Positions 31,047 to 41,184 are shown, numbered from the stretch's first letter. The stretch is 64,000 bases of DNA from Hyphomicrobiales bacterium (GCA_018335895.1 JAGXQU010000191.1:25239-89238); one strand, 5' to 3'. Notes: generated by a model not told the origin, from the letters alone. Made by a program: numbers and translations.

Positions 31047-32606
31047 ATGATGAGCTATAGCGCCCGCGGGGACGAAACGGCGGCCGATGCGGCCCGTGCC
31101 GCGCACGAGCGGCGGCTCATGCTCAATCGAAGCGTGCGCGAAGCGCGCGACGTGCTCACTTCAACGTCCGGGGTAAAGCCCGCATTCAATTACGAACTGC
31201 TTCGCCTTTACGCGGAGCATCGCATCGGCGCGTCCGTCGCGCTGTTCATGTTGATCTCGCTCGTAGGCATCGCCTCGTCGCTGTGGACCGGCGGCTTCGG
31301 CGCGGTGCTCTGGACGCTGATCGCACTCACGATCCATTCGCTGAATGTCGCCGCATGCCGCCGCTTCCTCGCCGCCCCTGCCAGTCCGGCGCTGATGCAG
31401 CGCTACCGCATTCTTTTCACGTTGTTCGATCTGATCTTTGGTGTGTCCTGGGTTCTGATCGTGAACGTGCTCGTGGGCCTCGGCGCGCAGGGCGCCGGCG
31501 ATTTTTCGCTGTTCGCCATGCTGCTCGTGGTTGCCGTGTTCTCGATGCTGGCTGCGAGTATTCCGAGCGCGGTGTATGCCGCGACCATTCCCGTCGCAGC
31601 CGTCGTTTCGCTGCATTATCTCCTGCGCGGCACGCCGCAGGACGTTGTCCTTGCGATTCTGACCATCGGCGCGGAAGCCTATTTCGTGATGGTTGCGGGA
31701 CGGCTGCATATCGCAGCGGTCTCAGCGTTAGAGGCACGCGGGCAACTCGACACGCTGATCGGCGAGCTTGAGCAGTCCAAGGCGAAATCGGACGAGGCGG
31801 CGCGGCTTGCGGAAGCCGCGAACCTCGCAAAGTCCCGTTTTCTCGCGCAGATGTCCCACGAGCTCCGCACACCGCTGAACGCGATCCTCGGCTTCTCGGA
31901 AGTCATGAAGAACGAAGTGCTCGGCGGGCATGCGGTGCCGGCCTACAAGGAATATGCGGCAGACATTCATCAGTCTGGCGAACATCTCCTCAATCTCATC
32001 AACGAGATTCTGGACCTGTCGCGCATCGAAGCCGGACGCTACGAACTCAATGAGGAGCCCGTGAGCCTCGTCGGCATCGCGGACGACTGCACCTATCTGA
32101 TGAAGATGCGTGCGACCAATCGCGGCATCACGCTGCACACGCTGTTCGAATCCAACCTGCCGAAGGTCTGGGCCGACGAACGCGCCATTCGTCAGGTCAC
32201 GCTCAATCTGCTTTCGAATGCGATCAAGTTTACGCCGCAGGGCGGCGAGGTTTTCACGAAGGTCGGCTGGACGGCGTCCGGCGGCCAGTACCTCTCGGTG
32301 CGCGATACCGGACCCGGCATTCCCGAGGAGGAAATCCCCGTCGTCATGGCCTCGTTCGGGCAGGGCTCCAATTCGATCAAGAGCGCCGAACAGGGCGCGG
32401 GCCTGGGCCTGCCGATCGTGAAGGGGCTGATCGATCTTCACGGCGGCACCTTCACGCTGCGCTCGAAGCTACGCGAGGGCACCGAAGTGATCGTAACCCT
32501 GCCCCCTGAGCGCGTGATGGCGGCGCTCGCCCCGGTCACCGATGCAGGGTCGCTGCAACCCCGGCTGCCCGCAAAGGACAAGCAGACCACCACCGCCCGC
32601 GCGTGA
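31047..32606 (+). CDS. membrane sensor histidine kinase (HisKA/HATPase)
   Basis: ~6 N-terminal TM; FLAQMSHELRTPLNAILGFSEVM; NLLSNAIKFTPQGG; DTGPGIPEEEI; GAGLGLPIVKGL. Confidence 0.93.
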   Translation: MMSYSARGDETAADAARAAHERRLMLNRSVREARDVLTSTSGVKPAFNYELLRLYAEHRIGASVALFMLISLVGIASSLWTGGFGAVLWTLIALTIHSLNVAACRRFLAAPASPALMQRYRILFTLFDLIFGVSWVLIVNVLVGLGAQGAGDFSLFAMLLVVAVFSMLAASIPSAVYAATIPVAAVVSLHYLLRGTPQDVVLAILTIGAEAYFVMVAGRLHIAAVSALEARGQLDTLIGELEQSKAKSDEAARLAEAANLAKSRFLAQMSHELRTPLNAILGFSEVMKNEVLGGHAVPAYKEYAADIHQSGEHLLNLINEILDLSRIEAGRYELNEEPVSLVGIADDCTYLMKMRATNRGITLHTLFESNLPKVWADERAIRQVTLNLLSNAIKFTPQGGEVFTKVGWTASGGQYLSVRDTGPGIPEEEIPVVMASFGQGSNSIKSAEQGAGLGLPIVKGLIDLHGGTFTLRSKLREGTEVIVTLPPERVMAALAPVTDAGSLQPRLPAKDKQTTTARA

Positions 32607-32659
32607 TAAATTTTGCTCTCGTCGAATCGCTGTCAGGCAAGCAGCGCCGGAACCCGCCG

Positions 32660-33415
32660 ATGTTACCGCCTTTCGTCCATGACACGCTGAAATGGCTCCG
32701 CAACGAAACGGTATTTCCGTTCGGCGGCACAATCGTCTCGGATGAAGAAGCCGAACAGGCAGCCGTCAACCCCGGCGCGGGGGCCTATGCGGCGCCAGTT
32801 GCCGCGGCGCTCGCAGGCATCTGCGGAGCCGGCGTCCTCCTGCTCTTCTGGAATCTCGGCTTGCCGCCTTCTGCAATTGCTGCCGTGACGCTCCTCTGCC
32901 TTGCCGCCATTCGCGGTGCGCGGCTCGAAAGCGGCACAGTGCGCGCGGGCGACCGGTTGTACGGGCAATCCGGTGTCGGCACCGTCAGCCTGGTTCTGCT
33001 GCTGCTCGTCGAAGTCACGGCGCTCGAGGGGCTGATCGCCTATCACGCGCCCAGCGCGGCACTCGTGCTGATCGTTGCCGTCGTCTTCAGTTCGACCGCG
33101 TCCATCGTATTCCGCCTGACGCAGCCGGCGCGGCCGATCGATGAAATCGGAGACACTTCGCGCGTCTCGCAAAGCACCGCGCTGCAAGGCCTGACACTGG
33201 TCACCGTCGTAATCGGCACCGCAATTCTCCTGCCCGTATTCAGGATCGGCACGACCGCGGTGGCTTTTGTCGGCGCACTCTCGGCATTCGTCGCCGTCGT
33301 CGCGATCGCGAGGCACCAGCACAAAGACGACGTTCCGGACTGCGCTGCCGCGGCAGGAAAGGCCGCCGGTGCCGCCACCCTGCTTGCCGTGCTCGCCATC
33401 GTCAGGACCGCATAA
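32660..33415 (+). CDS. membrane protein, putative degenerate CobS-like (adenosylcobinamide-GDP ribazoletransferase family)
   Basis: SGVGTVSLVLLLLVEVTALEGL resembles the CobS segment after the acidic motif (RIGTYGxxALVLxLLLR); overall TM layout similar; DGLADTADG-type motif not seen. Confidence 0.45.
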   Translation: MLPPFVHDTLKWLRNETVFPFGGTIVSDEEAEQAAVNPGAGAYAAPVAAALAGICGAGVLLLFWNLGLPPSAIAAVTLLCLAAIRGARLESGTVRAGDRLYGQSGVGTVSLVLLLLVEVTALEGLIAYHAPSAALVLIVAVVFSSTASIVFRLTQPARPIDEIGDTSRVSQSTALQGLTLVTVVIGTAILLPVFRIGTTAVAFVGALSAFVAVVAIARHQHKDDVPDCAAAAGKAAGAATLLAVLAIVRTA

Positions 33416-33420
33416 GAAAG

Positions 33421-34134
33421 ATGTTTCGCAACGACAAGTTTCTCTGGCTCGTGATCTTCGGCCTCATCGCTGCCGTGGCCGTACTGATGTTGCGCCATGA
33501 CGACGGCACCATCGGTCCGATGGACACCAATTCCTTCGCGAGCCTTGTCTATTTTACCGCGCTGCTGCTTCTTGTCGGCGGCGGATTCTATTCGGTGTTC
33601 TATGGCCGCTTTCAGGAGAAGCTGAAGTCGGTTGGAATCTGGCTCGTTATCGTCGCGCTGCTGGTCGCCGCCTATAATTATCGCAGCACGATCGTGCACG
33701 TCGTCGACCGCATGTTCTCGATCGTAACGCCGGATCAGGACATCACCGCAAGCATACCCAATCATGTTTGGGTCGACCGCACCCCAAGCGGCGACTTCAA
33801 CGTGCGCGTTCAGGTGAACGGAGCGTCACTGCCGATGCTTATCGACACCGGCGCATCGAGCGTGGTGCTGACACTCGACGCCGCACGTGCAGCCGGTCTT
33901 CCGGTGGACCTCCTCAAATACGACATCACGATTCAGACCGCGAAGGGACGAAGCCATGCCGCCGCTGTGGTGCTCGATCAGATCCGCATCGGTAACATCG
34001 TCCAGCGGCGCGTGCCTGCGCTCATCGTGAGGCGCGGCGACCTGAGCGTCAGCCTGCTCGGCATGAGTTTCCTGCAGCGGCTCGAGTCATTCGAGTTGCG
34101 CGGCCAGCAAATGGTGCTGCGCGGAAGACGCTAA
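33421..34134 (+). CDS. retropepsin-like clan AA aspartic protease (TIGR02281-type), membrane-anchored
   Basis: N-terminal TMs; LPMLIDTGASSVVLTLDAARAAGL; LLGMSFLQRLESFELRGQQMVL. Confidence 0.9.
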   Translation: MFRNDKFLWLVIFGLIAAVAVLMLRHDDGTIGPMDTNSFASLVYFTALLLLVGGGFYSVFYGRFQEKLKSVGIWLVIVALLVAAYNYRSTIVHVVDRMFSIVTPDQDITASIPNHVWVDRTPSGDFNVRVQVNGASLPMLIDTGASSVVLTLDAARAAGLPVDLLKYDITIQTAKGRSHAAAVVLDQIRIGNIVQRRVPALIVRRGDLSVSLLGMSFLQRLESFELRGQQMVLRGRR

Positions 34135-34153
34135 ACTATTCAAGCCGATGGAT

Positions 34154-34197
34154 AAGTTTCACATTGCGGAACGCACTGTTCCGCAATGCGGAAACTT
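34154..34197. promoter_or_regulatory. large inverted repeat, candidate operator upstream of TctC
   Basis: aagtttc-a-cattgcggaac-gcact-gttccgcaatg-cg-gaaactt; 11-bp perfect inner arms plus 7-bp outer arms; no T tract follows. Confidence 0.55.
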
Positions 34198-34337
34198 GTG
34201 CCGCGCGGTTGACGCTGCGTCCGCTTGATGTTGCAGTGATCTCTCCGCCGCACACGAAACCGTTTGCGGAAAATCGCAACGACGATTTGCAGCAAAAAAG
34301 CTGCTGGCAAGAACGGCAAAAACTTAGGGAGAACAAA

Positions 34338-35303
34338 ATGAAGCGCACCGCGCTTACACTATTATCTTCTGCGATTATCGCGGCGACTGTCGCGTCTGCC
34401 GCAGCGCAAAACTTTCCGACCAAACAGGTCACGCTGATCGTGCCCTGGCCTGCGGGCGGCTCCACCGACATCGCGATGCGCGCGATTGCGGAAGCCGCGA
34501 GCAAACATCTCGGTCAGCCGATCGTGGTCGATAACCGTGCCGGCGGCTCCGGCACCGTCGGACCGGCGCAGATGGCAGCGACCGCGAAACCGGACGGCTA
34601 CACCATCGCCCAGATACCGATCACGATCTTCCGCCTGCCCCTGATGCAGAAGACGACGTGGGATGCCGACAAAGACTTCACCTATATCGCGCATCTGACG
34701 GGTTACACTTTCGGCGTCACCGTGCGGGCGGACTCGGAATTCAAGACCTGGGCCGATGTCGTCAAGTTCGCGAAGGCTAACCCCGGCAAAGTAACTTATG
34801 CCACGCCGGGCACCGGTACTTCGCTGCACATCGGCATGGAACAGATCGCGGCACGCGACGGCTTCAAGGTCACGCAGGTTCCGTTCAAGGGCGGTGCCGA
34901 AACCAACGCAGCCGTGCTCGGCGGTCACACCATGCTGCAAGTCGAGTCGAGCGGCTGGAAGGCTCTTGTTGAGTCCGGCCAGCTCCGTCTCCTGATGATC
35001 TGGACCGAGAATCCGTCGAAGAACTATCCGGGCGTGCCGACGCTGAAGCAGCTCGGCTATCCCTTCGTGTTCGACTCGCCGTTCGGTATCGCCGGCCCGA
35101 AGGGCATGGATCCGAAAGTCGTCGCGATCCTCCATGACGCCTTCAAGAAGGCGATCGAAGATCCGGCGGTGCAGGCGACCCTCGCGAAATACGACATGGT
35201 CGTGAACTACAAGAACACCGCCGACTATGTGAAATTCGTGAAGGAAGTGACCGAAACCGAACGCAAGGTCGTCGATATGCTCGGCCTCAAGAAGAAAGAC
35301 TGA
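34338..35303 (+). CDS. tripartite tricarboxylate transporter substrate-binding protein (TctC/Bug)
   Basis: Signal MKRTALTLLSSAIIAATVASAAAQ; FPTKQVTLIVPWPAGGSTDIAMRAIAEAASKHLGQPIVVDNRAGGSGTVGP. Confidence 0.94.
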   Translation: MKRTALTLLSSAIIAATVASAAAQNFPTKQVTLIVPWPAGGSTDIAMRAIAEAASKHLGQPIVVDNRAGGSGTVGPAQMAATAKPDGYTIAQIPITIFRLPLMQKTTWDADKDFTYIAHLTGYTFGVTVRADSEFKTWADVVKFAKANPGKVTYATPGTGTSLHIGMEQIAARDGFKVTQVPFKGGAETNAAVLGGHTMLQVESSGWKALVESGQLRLLMIWTENPSKNYPGVPTLKQLGYPFVFDSPFGIAGPKGMDPKVVAILHDAFKKAIEDPAVQATLAKYDMVVNYKNTADYVKFVKEVTETERKVVDMLGLKKKD

Positions 35304-35313
35304 CGTCAATCCG

Positions 35314-35346
35314 ATGGCCCCGCTGTTCGAGCGGGGCCATTTTTTC
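35314..35346 (+). terminator. rho-independent terminator/attenuator after tctC-like gene
   Basis: tggccccgctgttcgagcggggcca followed by ttttttc. Confidence 0.85.
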
Positions 35347-35366
35347 CCGACAACAGCGATCATCCA

Positions 35367-35843
35367 ATGAAAAGTTCCGGCCTCCGGATCAATAACGCCG
35401 AACTCTGGGGCGGCACAATCTGGTTTGCGATCAGCCTGTTCGTGCTCGAACAAGGCCGCAGCCTGGGACACGGCACAGTGAACCAGCCGGGCATGGGCTT
35501 CATGATGTTCTGGCTGGGTCTGGTGATGGCGGGGCTCTCGCTTGCTGTCGCGCTGCAAGCGATCAAGAGCGAGGGACCCTCTGTCCGTTCGCTGTGGGCA
35601 GGAACGCGCTGGCAGAAAACGCTGATCGTGATCGCAACCTTCGTCGTCTACGCATACGCATTCACGCGGCTAGGGTTTCTCCTCTCCACCATCCCTCTGA
35701 TGCTGGTGCTGCTGCGCGCGATCGATCCGGTGCGATGGACTGTTGCAATACCGCTCTCGCTCGGCGCACCGCTCCTCGTCTGGTGGGTGCTCCAGCGGCT
35801 CCTGCAAATCCAGCTGCCGACCGGCATGTTCGAGATCGGCTAG
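35367..35843 (+). CDS. tripartite tricarboxylate transporter TctB family protein
   Basis: 4-TM small protein GMGFMMFWLGLVMAGLSLAVALQA... located between TctC and TctA. Confidence 0.82.
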   Translation: MKSSGLRINNAELWGGTIWFAISLFVLEQGRSLGHGTVNQPGMGFMMFWLGLVMAGLSLAVALQAIKSEGPSVRSLWAGTRWQKTLIVIATFVVYAYAFTRLGFLLSTIPLMLVLLRAIDPVRWTVAIPLSLGAPLLVWWVLQRLLQIQLPTGMFEIG

Positions 35844-35846
35844 GCG

Positions 35847-37358
35847 ATGGATTTGCTCGGACAGGTCGCTCATGGATTTGCCGTCGCGCTGACGCCGGTG
35901 AATCTGCTCTATTGTTTTATCGGCGTATTCATCGGCACGCTGGTCGGCGTGCTGCCGGGCATCGGCCCGATCTCGGCGATGTCGCTGCTCTTGCCTGTGA
36001 CGCTTTCGGGAACGCCCGAGTCCGGCATCATCATGATGGCCGGCATCTACTACGGCTCGATGTATGGCGGCTCGACGACGTCGATCCTCGTAAACATTCC
36101 AGGCGAAGCGACCTCGGTCGTCACCTGCATCGACGGACACGAGATGGCGAAGCAAGGCCGCGCCGGCCCGGCGCTTGGCATCGCCGCTTTCGGGTCCTTC
36201 ATCGCAGGCACCCTCGCCGTCGTCGGCCTGATGGTGATCGCGCCTTATCTTGCGCGATTTGCGGTCGCGTTCGGGCCCGCGGAAATGTTCAGCCTGATGA
36301 TCCTCGGGCTTGTGATCGTGACCTTCCTCACGCAAGGCTCGATGCTCAAGTCGTTGCTGATGGCGAGCGCCGGTGTCGTGCTCGGCCTGATCGGCCTCGA
36401 CAGCATCAGCGCGCAGCCGCGTCTCACCTTCGACCGCATCGAACTCTACGACGGCATCGGCCTCGTGCCGGTCGTGATGGGGCTGTTCGGTGTCGCCGAG
36501 GTGCTGACCAATATCGAGCAAGGCATCAAGCGCACCGTATCGAGTACGAAGATCACCAATCTGCTTCCAAACAAGGAAGACTGGAAACGCAGTTCAGGGC
36601 CGATCGGGCGCGGCACCGTGCTTGGATTCTTTCTCGGGATCATTCCAGGCGGCGGCGCGGTAATCGCGGCTTTCGCGTCCTACGCGCTCGAAAAGCGAAT
36701 CTCGAAAACGCCGGAACAGTTCGGAAAAGGCGCAATCGAAGGCGTCGCCGGCCCGGAAGCCGCCAACAATGCGGCCGCGGGCGGCGCATTCATTCCACTG
36801 CTCACGCTCGGCATTCCGCCGAACGTTGTCATGGCGCTGCTCCTCGGCGCATTCGTCATTCACAACATCCAACCCGGCCCGCTCCTGATGGTGCAGCGTC
36901 CCGACCTGTTCTGGGGTGTGATCACGAGCATGTATATCGGCAACGTGATGCTGCTCGTGCTCAATTTGCCGCTGATCGGCATGTGGGTGCAACTGTTGCG
37001 CCTGCCCTACAACATCCTGTTTCCGATGATCCTGCTCTTTACCGTCGTCGGCGTGTTCGCGAGCAGCAACAACGTGTTCGATCTCTATGTGATGATCGCG
37101 TTCGGCATCCTGGGCTATCTCGCTCGCAAGCTCGGCTACGAGGCCGCGCCCTTGGTGCTCGCCTTCGTCCTCGGCGCGATCATGGAGAACAAGCTCCGCA
37201 CGGCACTGATCATCTCGGCCGGCGACCTCACGACGTTCTTTACAAAACCGATCTCCGCGGTCTGCCTGAGCGTTGCTGCGATCATGCTGCTGATGCCGGT
37301 TATTCCCGCCCTGCGCAGGAAGCGCGAAAAGGTCGCGCTCGAAGACGGGCAGAATTAG
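35847..37358 (+). CDS. tripartite tricarboxylate transporter permease (TctA)
   Basis: [86 protein letters not shown]. Confidence 0.96.
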   Translation: MDLLGQVAHGFAVALTPVNLLYCFIGVFIGTLVGVLPGIGPISAMSLLLPVTLSGTPESGIIMMAGIYYGSMYGGSTTSILVNIPGEATSVVTCIDGHEMAKQGRAGPALGIAAFGSFIAGTLAVVGLMVIAPYLARFAVAFGPAEMFSLMILGLVIVTFLTQGSMLKSLLMASAGVVLGLIGLDSISAQPRLTFDRIELYDGIGLVPVVMGLFGVAEVLTNIEQGIKRTVSSTKITNLLPNKEDWKRSSGPIGRGTVLGFFLGIIPGGGAVIAAFASYALEKRISKTPEQFGKGAIEGVAGPEAANNAAAGGAFIPLLTLGIPPNVVMALLLGAFVIHNIQPGPLLMVQRPDLFWGVITSMYIGNVMLLVLNLPLIGMWVQLLRLPYNILFPMILLFTVVGVFASSNNVFDLYVMIAFGILGYLARKLGYEAAPLVLAFVLGAIMENKLRTALIISAGDLTTFFTKPISAVCLSVAAIMLLMPVIPALRRKREKVALEDGQN

Positions 37359-37412
37359 TTCGCGCGTAATCCTTATCCGAAAGCCGGGTTTCGCATTTCG
37401 GGATCACGCGCT

Positions 37413-38255
37413 TCAGAACCAGTCCATCAGGCTCGCGAAGAAACGCACGGCGACGATCAAGAGAAAGCCTCCAAACGCGACTTCAAGGCGGCGGCGCGGC
37501 CACGAGTGTGCGAGCTTTGCGCCGTAGGGGGCCGCGAGCACGCTCGTCGGTGCGAACAGAAGAACGGCGAGAAACGATACGTAGCCCACCGAGAGCGGCG
37601 GCATCAACGCCTGCTGCGGCCAGCCCGCGATCATGTAGCCGATGACGCCCGGCAGAGAAATCAGCACGCCGACGCCCGAGGATGTGGAAACCGCGCGGTG
37701 GATCGAAACGCCGTACAAAGTGAGAAACAGAACCGCATAGGCGCCACCGCCGATACCCATCAGCGCGGAGACGATACCGATCGCAAGCCCGACCGCGACG
37801 GTAACGCCTTTGCCCGGCAGTTGATCGGCGATGCGCCAGTTTTCGCGCCCGAAGAACAACTTCAACGCCATGAGCGTCGCGAAGACGACGAAGATGAGTT
37901 TGAAGACGGTCGAGCTCGCGAAATAGGCGATGAACGAGCCGATCGCGACGCCGCCGACGATCGGAAACGCCCAAGTCTTCAGAAGCTCGTCGTCTACGGC
38001 GCCTTTCGCCTTGTGCGCAAAATAGGAACGCAGCGAAGTCGGAACGATCAGCGCAAGCGCGGTACCGACGCAAAGCTGCATGCGAATTTCGTCGGCGACT
38101 CCGAGCGCCTTGAATACTTCGTACATCACCGGGACGGAGATGGCCGCACCGCCGATACCGAGAAGCCCCGCAAAAATGCCAGTAAGCGTTCCTGCGATAA
38201 CGATGGCTGCAACGAGAACCGCGAACTCGCCTGCGGGAATTCCAAGCACTGTCAT
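37413..38255 (-). CDS. sulfite exporter TauE/SafE family protein
   Basis: GTLTGIFAGLLGIGGAAISVPVMYEVFKALG; LMGIGGGAYAVLFLTLYGVSIHRAVSTSSGVGVLISLPGVIGYM. Confidence 0.9.
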   Translation of the reverse strand: MTVLGIPAGEFAVLVAAIVIAGTLTGIFAGLLGIGGAAISVPVMYEVFKALGVADEIRMQLCVGTALALIVPTSLRSYFAHKAKGAVDDELLKTWAFPIVGGVAIGSFIAYFASSTVFKLIFVVFATLMALKLFFGRENWRIADQLPGKGVTVAVGLAIGIVSALMGIGGGAYAVLFLTLYGVSIHRAVSTSSGVGVLISLPGVIGYMIAGWPQQALMPPLSVGYVSFLAVLLFAPTSVLAAPYGAKLAHSWPRRRLEVAFGGFLLIVAVRFFASLMDWF

Positions 38256-39268
38256 GCGGCGCTTTGTGCCGGGGATTCCGTAGAAAGGAAAGCAAGTGCC
38301 TCGCGCAGTACCCATGCATTTGCGCCGGGCTTTACGGCCTCGGTCGAAAGATGGCGGCGGTACAGCCGCGCGCCGGGTCTGCCGCGGAACGCTCCGAGCA
38401 GATGCTTCGTCACATCGTGGAGCCGCGCGCCGGCAGCGACTTCGCGCTCGATATAGGGAATGAGCTTCTCGAATGCCGCTTCGATCGATGCGGACGGCGC
38501 GGCTTCGCCAAAGACCTGCGGATCGACGCCGAGCAGAAGTTCGGGCGTGTCATAGGCCGCGCGGCCGAGCATCACGCCGTCGACATGCGTGAGATGTTCC
38601 TTGGCTGCCGCAATCGAGACAATGCCGCCGTTCAAAATGACAGGGTACGCGCCCAGACGTTTCTTCAGACGAAATACCCGATCGTAATTCAGGGGCGGCA
38701 CCTCGCGGTTCTCGCGCGGGCTCAAACCCTGCAGCCAGGCCTTTCGCGCGTGCACGACCAGCGCATCGGCCCCCGCCGCGACCATGGCGTCTGCAAACCT
38801 GTCGAGCGCTTCTTCCTCGTTCTGATCGTCGATGCCGATGCGGCACTTCACGGTGACGGGAATCTTCACCGCAGCCTTCATCGCAGCAACGCCTTCGGCG
38901 ACCCGCGCGGGCTCCGCCATGAGGCAGGCGCCGAAGTGTCCGTTTTTCACCCGATCCGAAGGACAGCCGCAATTGAGATTGACTTCGTCATAGCCGAGAT
39001 CTTCCGCGATCCTCGCGCTCGCGGCGAGGTCCTTCGCTTCCGAACCGCCAAGCTGGATCGCGACCGGATGCTCCTCGGCGTTGTAGCCGAGCAGTCGCGC
39101 GCGGTCGCCATGCAGCACCGCACCGGTCGTAATCATCTCCGTATAGAGCCGCGCGCGGCGCGTGAGCAGCCGATGGAAAAACCGGCAATGCCTGTCGGTC
39201 CACTCCATCATCGGAGCGCAGCAGAACCGCCAAGGTGTTGGGCCTATACTTTCAGCGTTTTCAATCAT
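38252..39268 (-). CDS. dusA: tRNA-dihydrouridine(20/20a) synthase DusA
   Basis: FCCAPMMEWTDRHCRFFHRLLTRRARLYTEMITTGAVLHGD; LNCGCPSDRVKNGHFGACLMAEP; VMLGRAAYDTPELL. Confidence 0.95.
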   Translation of the reverse strand: MIENAESIGPTPWRFCCAPMMEWTDRHCRFFHRLLTRRARLYTEMITTGAVLHGDRARLLGYNAEEHPVAIQLGGSEAKDLAASARIAEDLGYDEVNLNCGCPSDRVKNGHFGACLMAEPARVAEGVAAMKAAVKIPVTVKCRIGIDDQNEEEALDRFADAMVAAGADALVVHARKAWLQGLSPRENREVPPLNYDRVFRLKKRLGAYPVILNGGIVSIAAAKEHLTHVDGVMLGRAAYDTPELLLGVDPQVFGEAAPSASIEAAFEKLIPYIEREVAAGARLHDVTKHLLGAFRGRPGARLYRRHLSTEAVKPGANAWVLREALAFLSTESPAQSAA

Positions 39269-39852
39269 TAAGGACCGGGCCCTCGTTGAGTGTCATTTTC
39301 TTCATTTATTCTCACATTTTTTTATTTCAGCTCACAGGATGCAGCCTTCCTACACCGAAAAGACCTTGCCGCACCGTGGGCACCGTTCAGAAGAGCCGGA
39401 GAACCGATGGCGCTCTCGGGAATACCATAACCGCAGGGTCGTCTATTCAGAGAGCAAGACGATCGAAAGCGCGGCGATGCGACGAAAGGATATAGCGGAG
39501 CAGGGTCGAGCCGGAAACCCCGACCTGCAGATTACTCGCGCGCGAAGGCACCGCGCGCCGGCATCAAAGAAAAGAACGCGTTCATCAAAGACGTGCGCGT
39601 GGAGTTGGTGCACGGCGAAATCCTGCCGATGCTCCGAGCCAGCATAGATACGAGGGCCTCTGTCTCCTCTACAAGCCGATCGTGCACACTGACCGCAAAA
39701 AAAATGCAGATCGAGATTGCGCGCACTACCGGCGCGCTCCGCTGCCCCCGATCCATTGATTTTGAGAAGTTCAACGCCGTTGCAGCTGACTTAGACGTCG
39801 GCTAGGTTATGACTGTTGGTGGCAGCTTATTCTACGAACAAGAGATTCCCCA

Positions 39853-40563
39853 ATGAAGTTCATGCCGAACTCCAGAAGGCTTTCACGGTGGATGCGGGTG
39901 AAACCGATCTGCAATCTTGTTTTTTGGCTTCGCTTCTTTTGGTACGTGCGAATCAGAAAAACACTGCGCCGTTATGAAGGAACGAGCAGTGTAAACGCGG
40001 TAGGACGGGATCACAACGAAAAGAGCCTACTTCACGGTCAACCGAGCGACCGTATCTTGCGGCTTATCTATCCGATGGCGGCGATCGACCGGCTGAACGA
40101 AAAGTCCAAAGTTCTCGCTATCGGCGTTCGCTACGAAACGGACCTGCTTTATCTAATGGCCTACGGCTTTCATAATTGCCGGGGACTAGATCTCTTTTCC
40201 TATTCGCCCTGGGTCGATCTCGGGAACATGCACGAAATGTCCTACGAAGCGGATTCTTTCGACGCCGTGGTGTTGGGATGGACACTCGCCTACAGCGACG
40301 ACCAGAAGAAAGCAGCCCGTGAAATCGTGAGGGTCACGCGTAACGGCGGTATCGTTGCGATCTCCAACTCGTACTATCCCAAAGAGAGACTGAAAGAACT
40401 CGCAGGCGAAGGTGAACCGATTGGCGGTTTCGACCGGAGGCAGACCGTGGCTTCTATCCTCGAACTGTTTGAGGGTCGTGTTGAGCGGGTTTACTTCCAG
40501 CACGACGCCAACCCACAATGGCAGGGAGCGTGTCTGGTCGTGTTTGCGATCAGTAAGAACTAG
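39853..40563 (+). CDS. class I SAM-dependent methyltransferase-like protein
   Basis: KSKVLAIGVRYETDLLYLMAYGF...DLFSYSPWVDLGNMHEMSYEADSFDAVVLGWTLAYSDDQKKAAREIVRVTRNGGIVAISN. Confidence 0.7.
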   Translation: MKFMPNSRRLSRWMRVKPICNLVFWLRFFWYVRIRKTLRRYEGTSSVNAVGRDHNEKSLLHGQPSDRILRLIYPMAAIDRLNEKSKVLAIGVRYETDLLYLMAYGFHNCRGLDLFSYSPWVDLGNMHEMSYEADSFDAVVLGWTLAYSDDQKKAAREIVRVTRNGGIVAISNSYYPKERLKELAGEGEPIGGFDRRQTVASILELFEGRVERVYFQHDANPQWQGACLVVFAISKN

Positions 40564-40613
40564 GCCGGCGCCAGCTTTATCGCCATGCCGCGGCCGCCGG
40601 CGCCGTCGTCCTG

Positions 40614-41033
40614 TTACGCAGCGTCGGCTTTCGTGTCGAAATGCTCGCGCGCGGAAAGAATTCTTCCATAGTGCTTTTCGGCCCAGCCCACCAGCAAACC
40701 CACCGGCTCCATCAGCGAGTGACCGAGCGGCGTTAGACGATACTCGACACTCGGCGGCTGCGTCGGAAACACCGTGCGCGAAATCAGGCCGTTGCGTTGC
40801 AGGTCGCGAAGCGTCTGCGTCAGCATGCGCTGCGAGATATCGGGGATGAGTCTGCGTAACTCGCCGAAGCGATACGCCTTCTCGGAGAGCGCGAGCAGCA
40901 TCAGCGTGCTCCATTTGTCGCCGATCTGGTCGAGTACCTGCCGCACCGGACATTCGGCGAGGCTCTGCCCCGAGATGTTCTGCTCCCGGAGCACATCCTG
41001 AATTTGTCGTGAAGATTTTGCCGGCCGTTTCAT
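40614..41033 (-). CDS. HxlR family transcriptional regulator
   Basis: [77 protein letters not shown]. Confidence 0.95.
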   Translation of the reverse strand: MKRPAKSSRQIQDVLREQNISGQSLAECPVRQVLDQIGDKWSTLMLLALSEKAYRFGELRRLIPDISQRMLTQTLRDLQRNGLISRTVFPTQPPSVEYRLTPLGHSLMEPVGLLVGWAEKHYGRILSAREHFDTKADAA

Positions 41034-41132
41034 GATGGTTCTCTTGTCGCGCTGCTCTTGGTGGTTCCTGCGAAGTAACCAGCGCCTGCAAAGCTGCCTT
41101 CTTTACGGACGCCCGTCGATCTCGCATGTAGA

Positions 41133-41159
41133 TATGGTCTCAAAAAGAGACCATATCGC
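41133..41159. promoter_or_regulatory. perfect palindrome GATATGGTCTC-AAAAA-GAGACCATATC, candidate HxlR operator
   Basis: 11-bp perfect arms in the intergenic region of divergent hxlR-type and nmrA-type genes. Confidence 0.75.
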
Positions 41160-41184
41160 AAAAATGTACATGGGAAGCACGACT

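Noticed and set aside
35594-37369. 591-aa plus-strand ORF in an alternative frame
   Set aside because: Overlaps tctB/tctA out of frame and is Arg/His-rich, as expected from a high-GC shadow frame; TctB and TctA are clearly the real genes.
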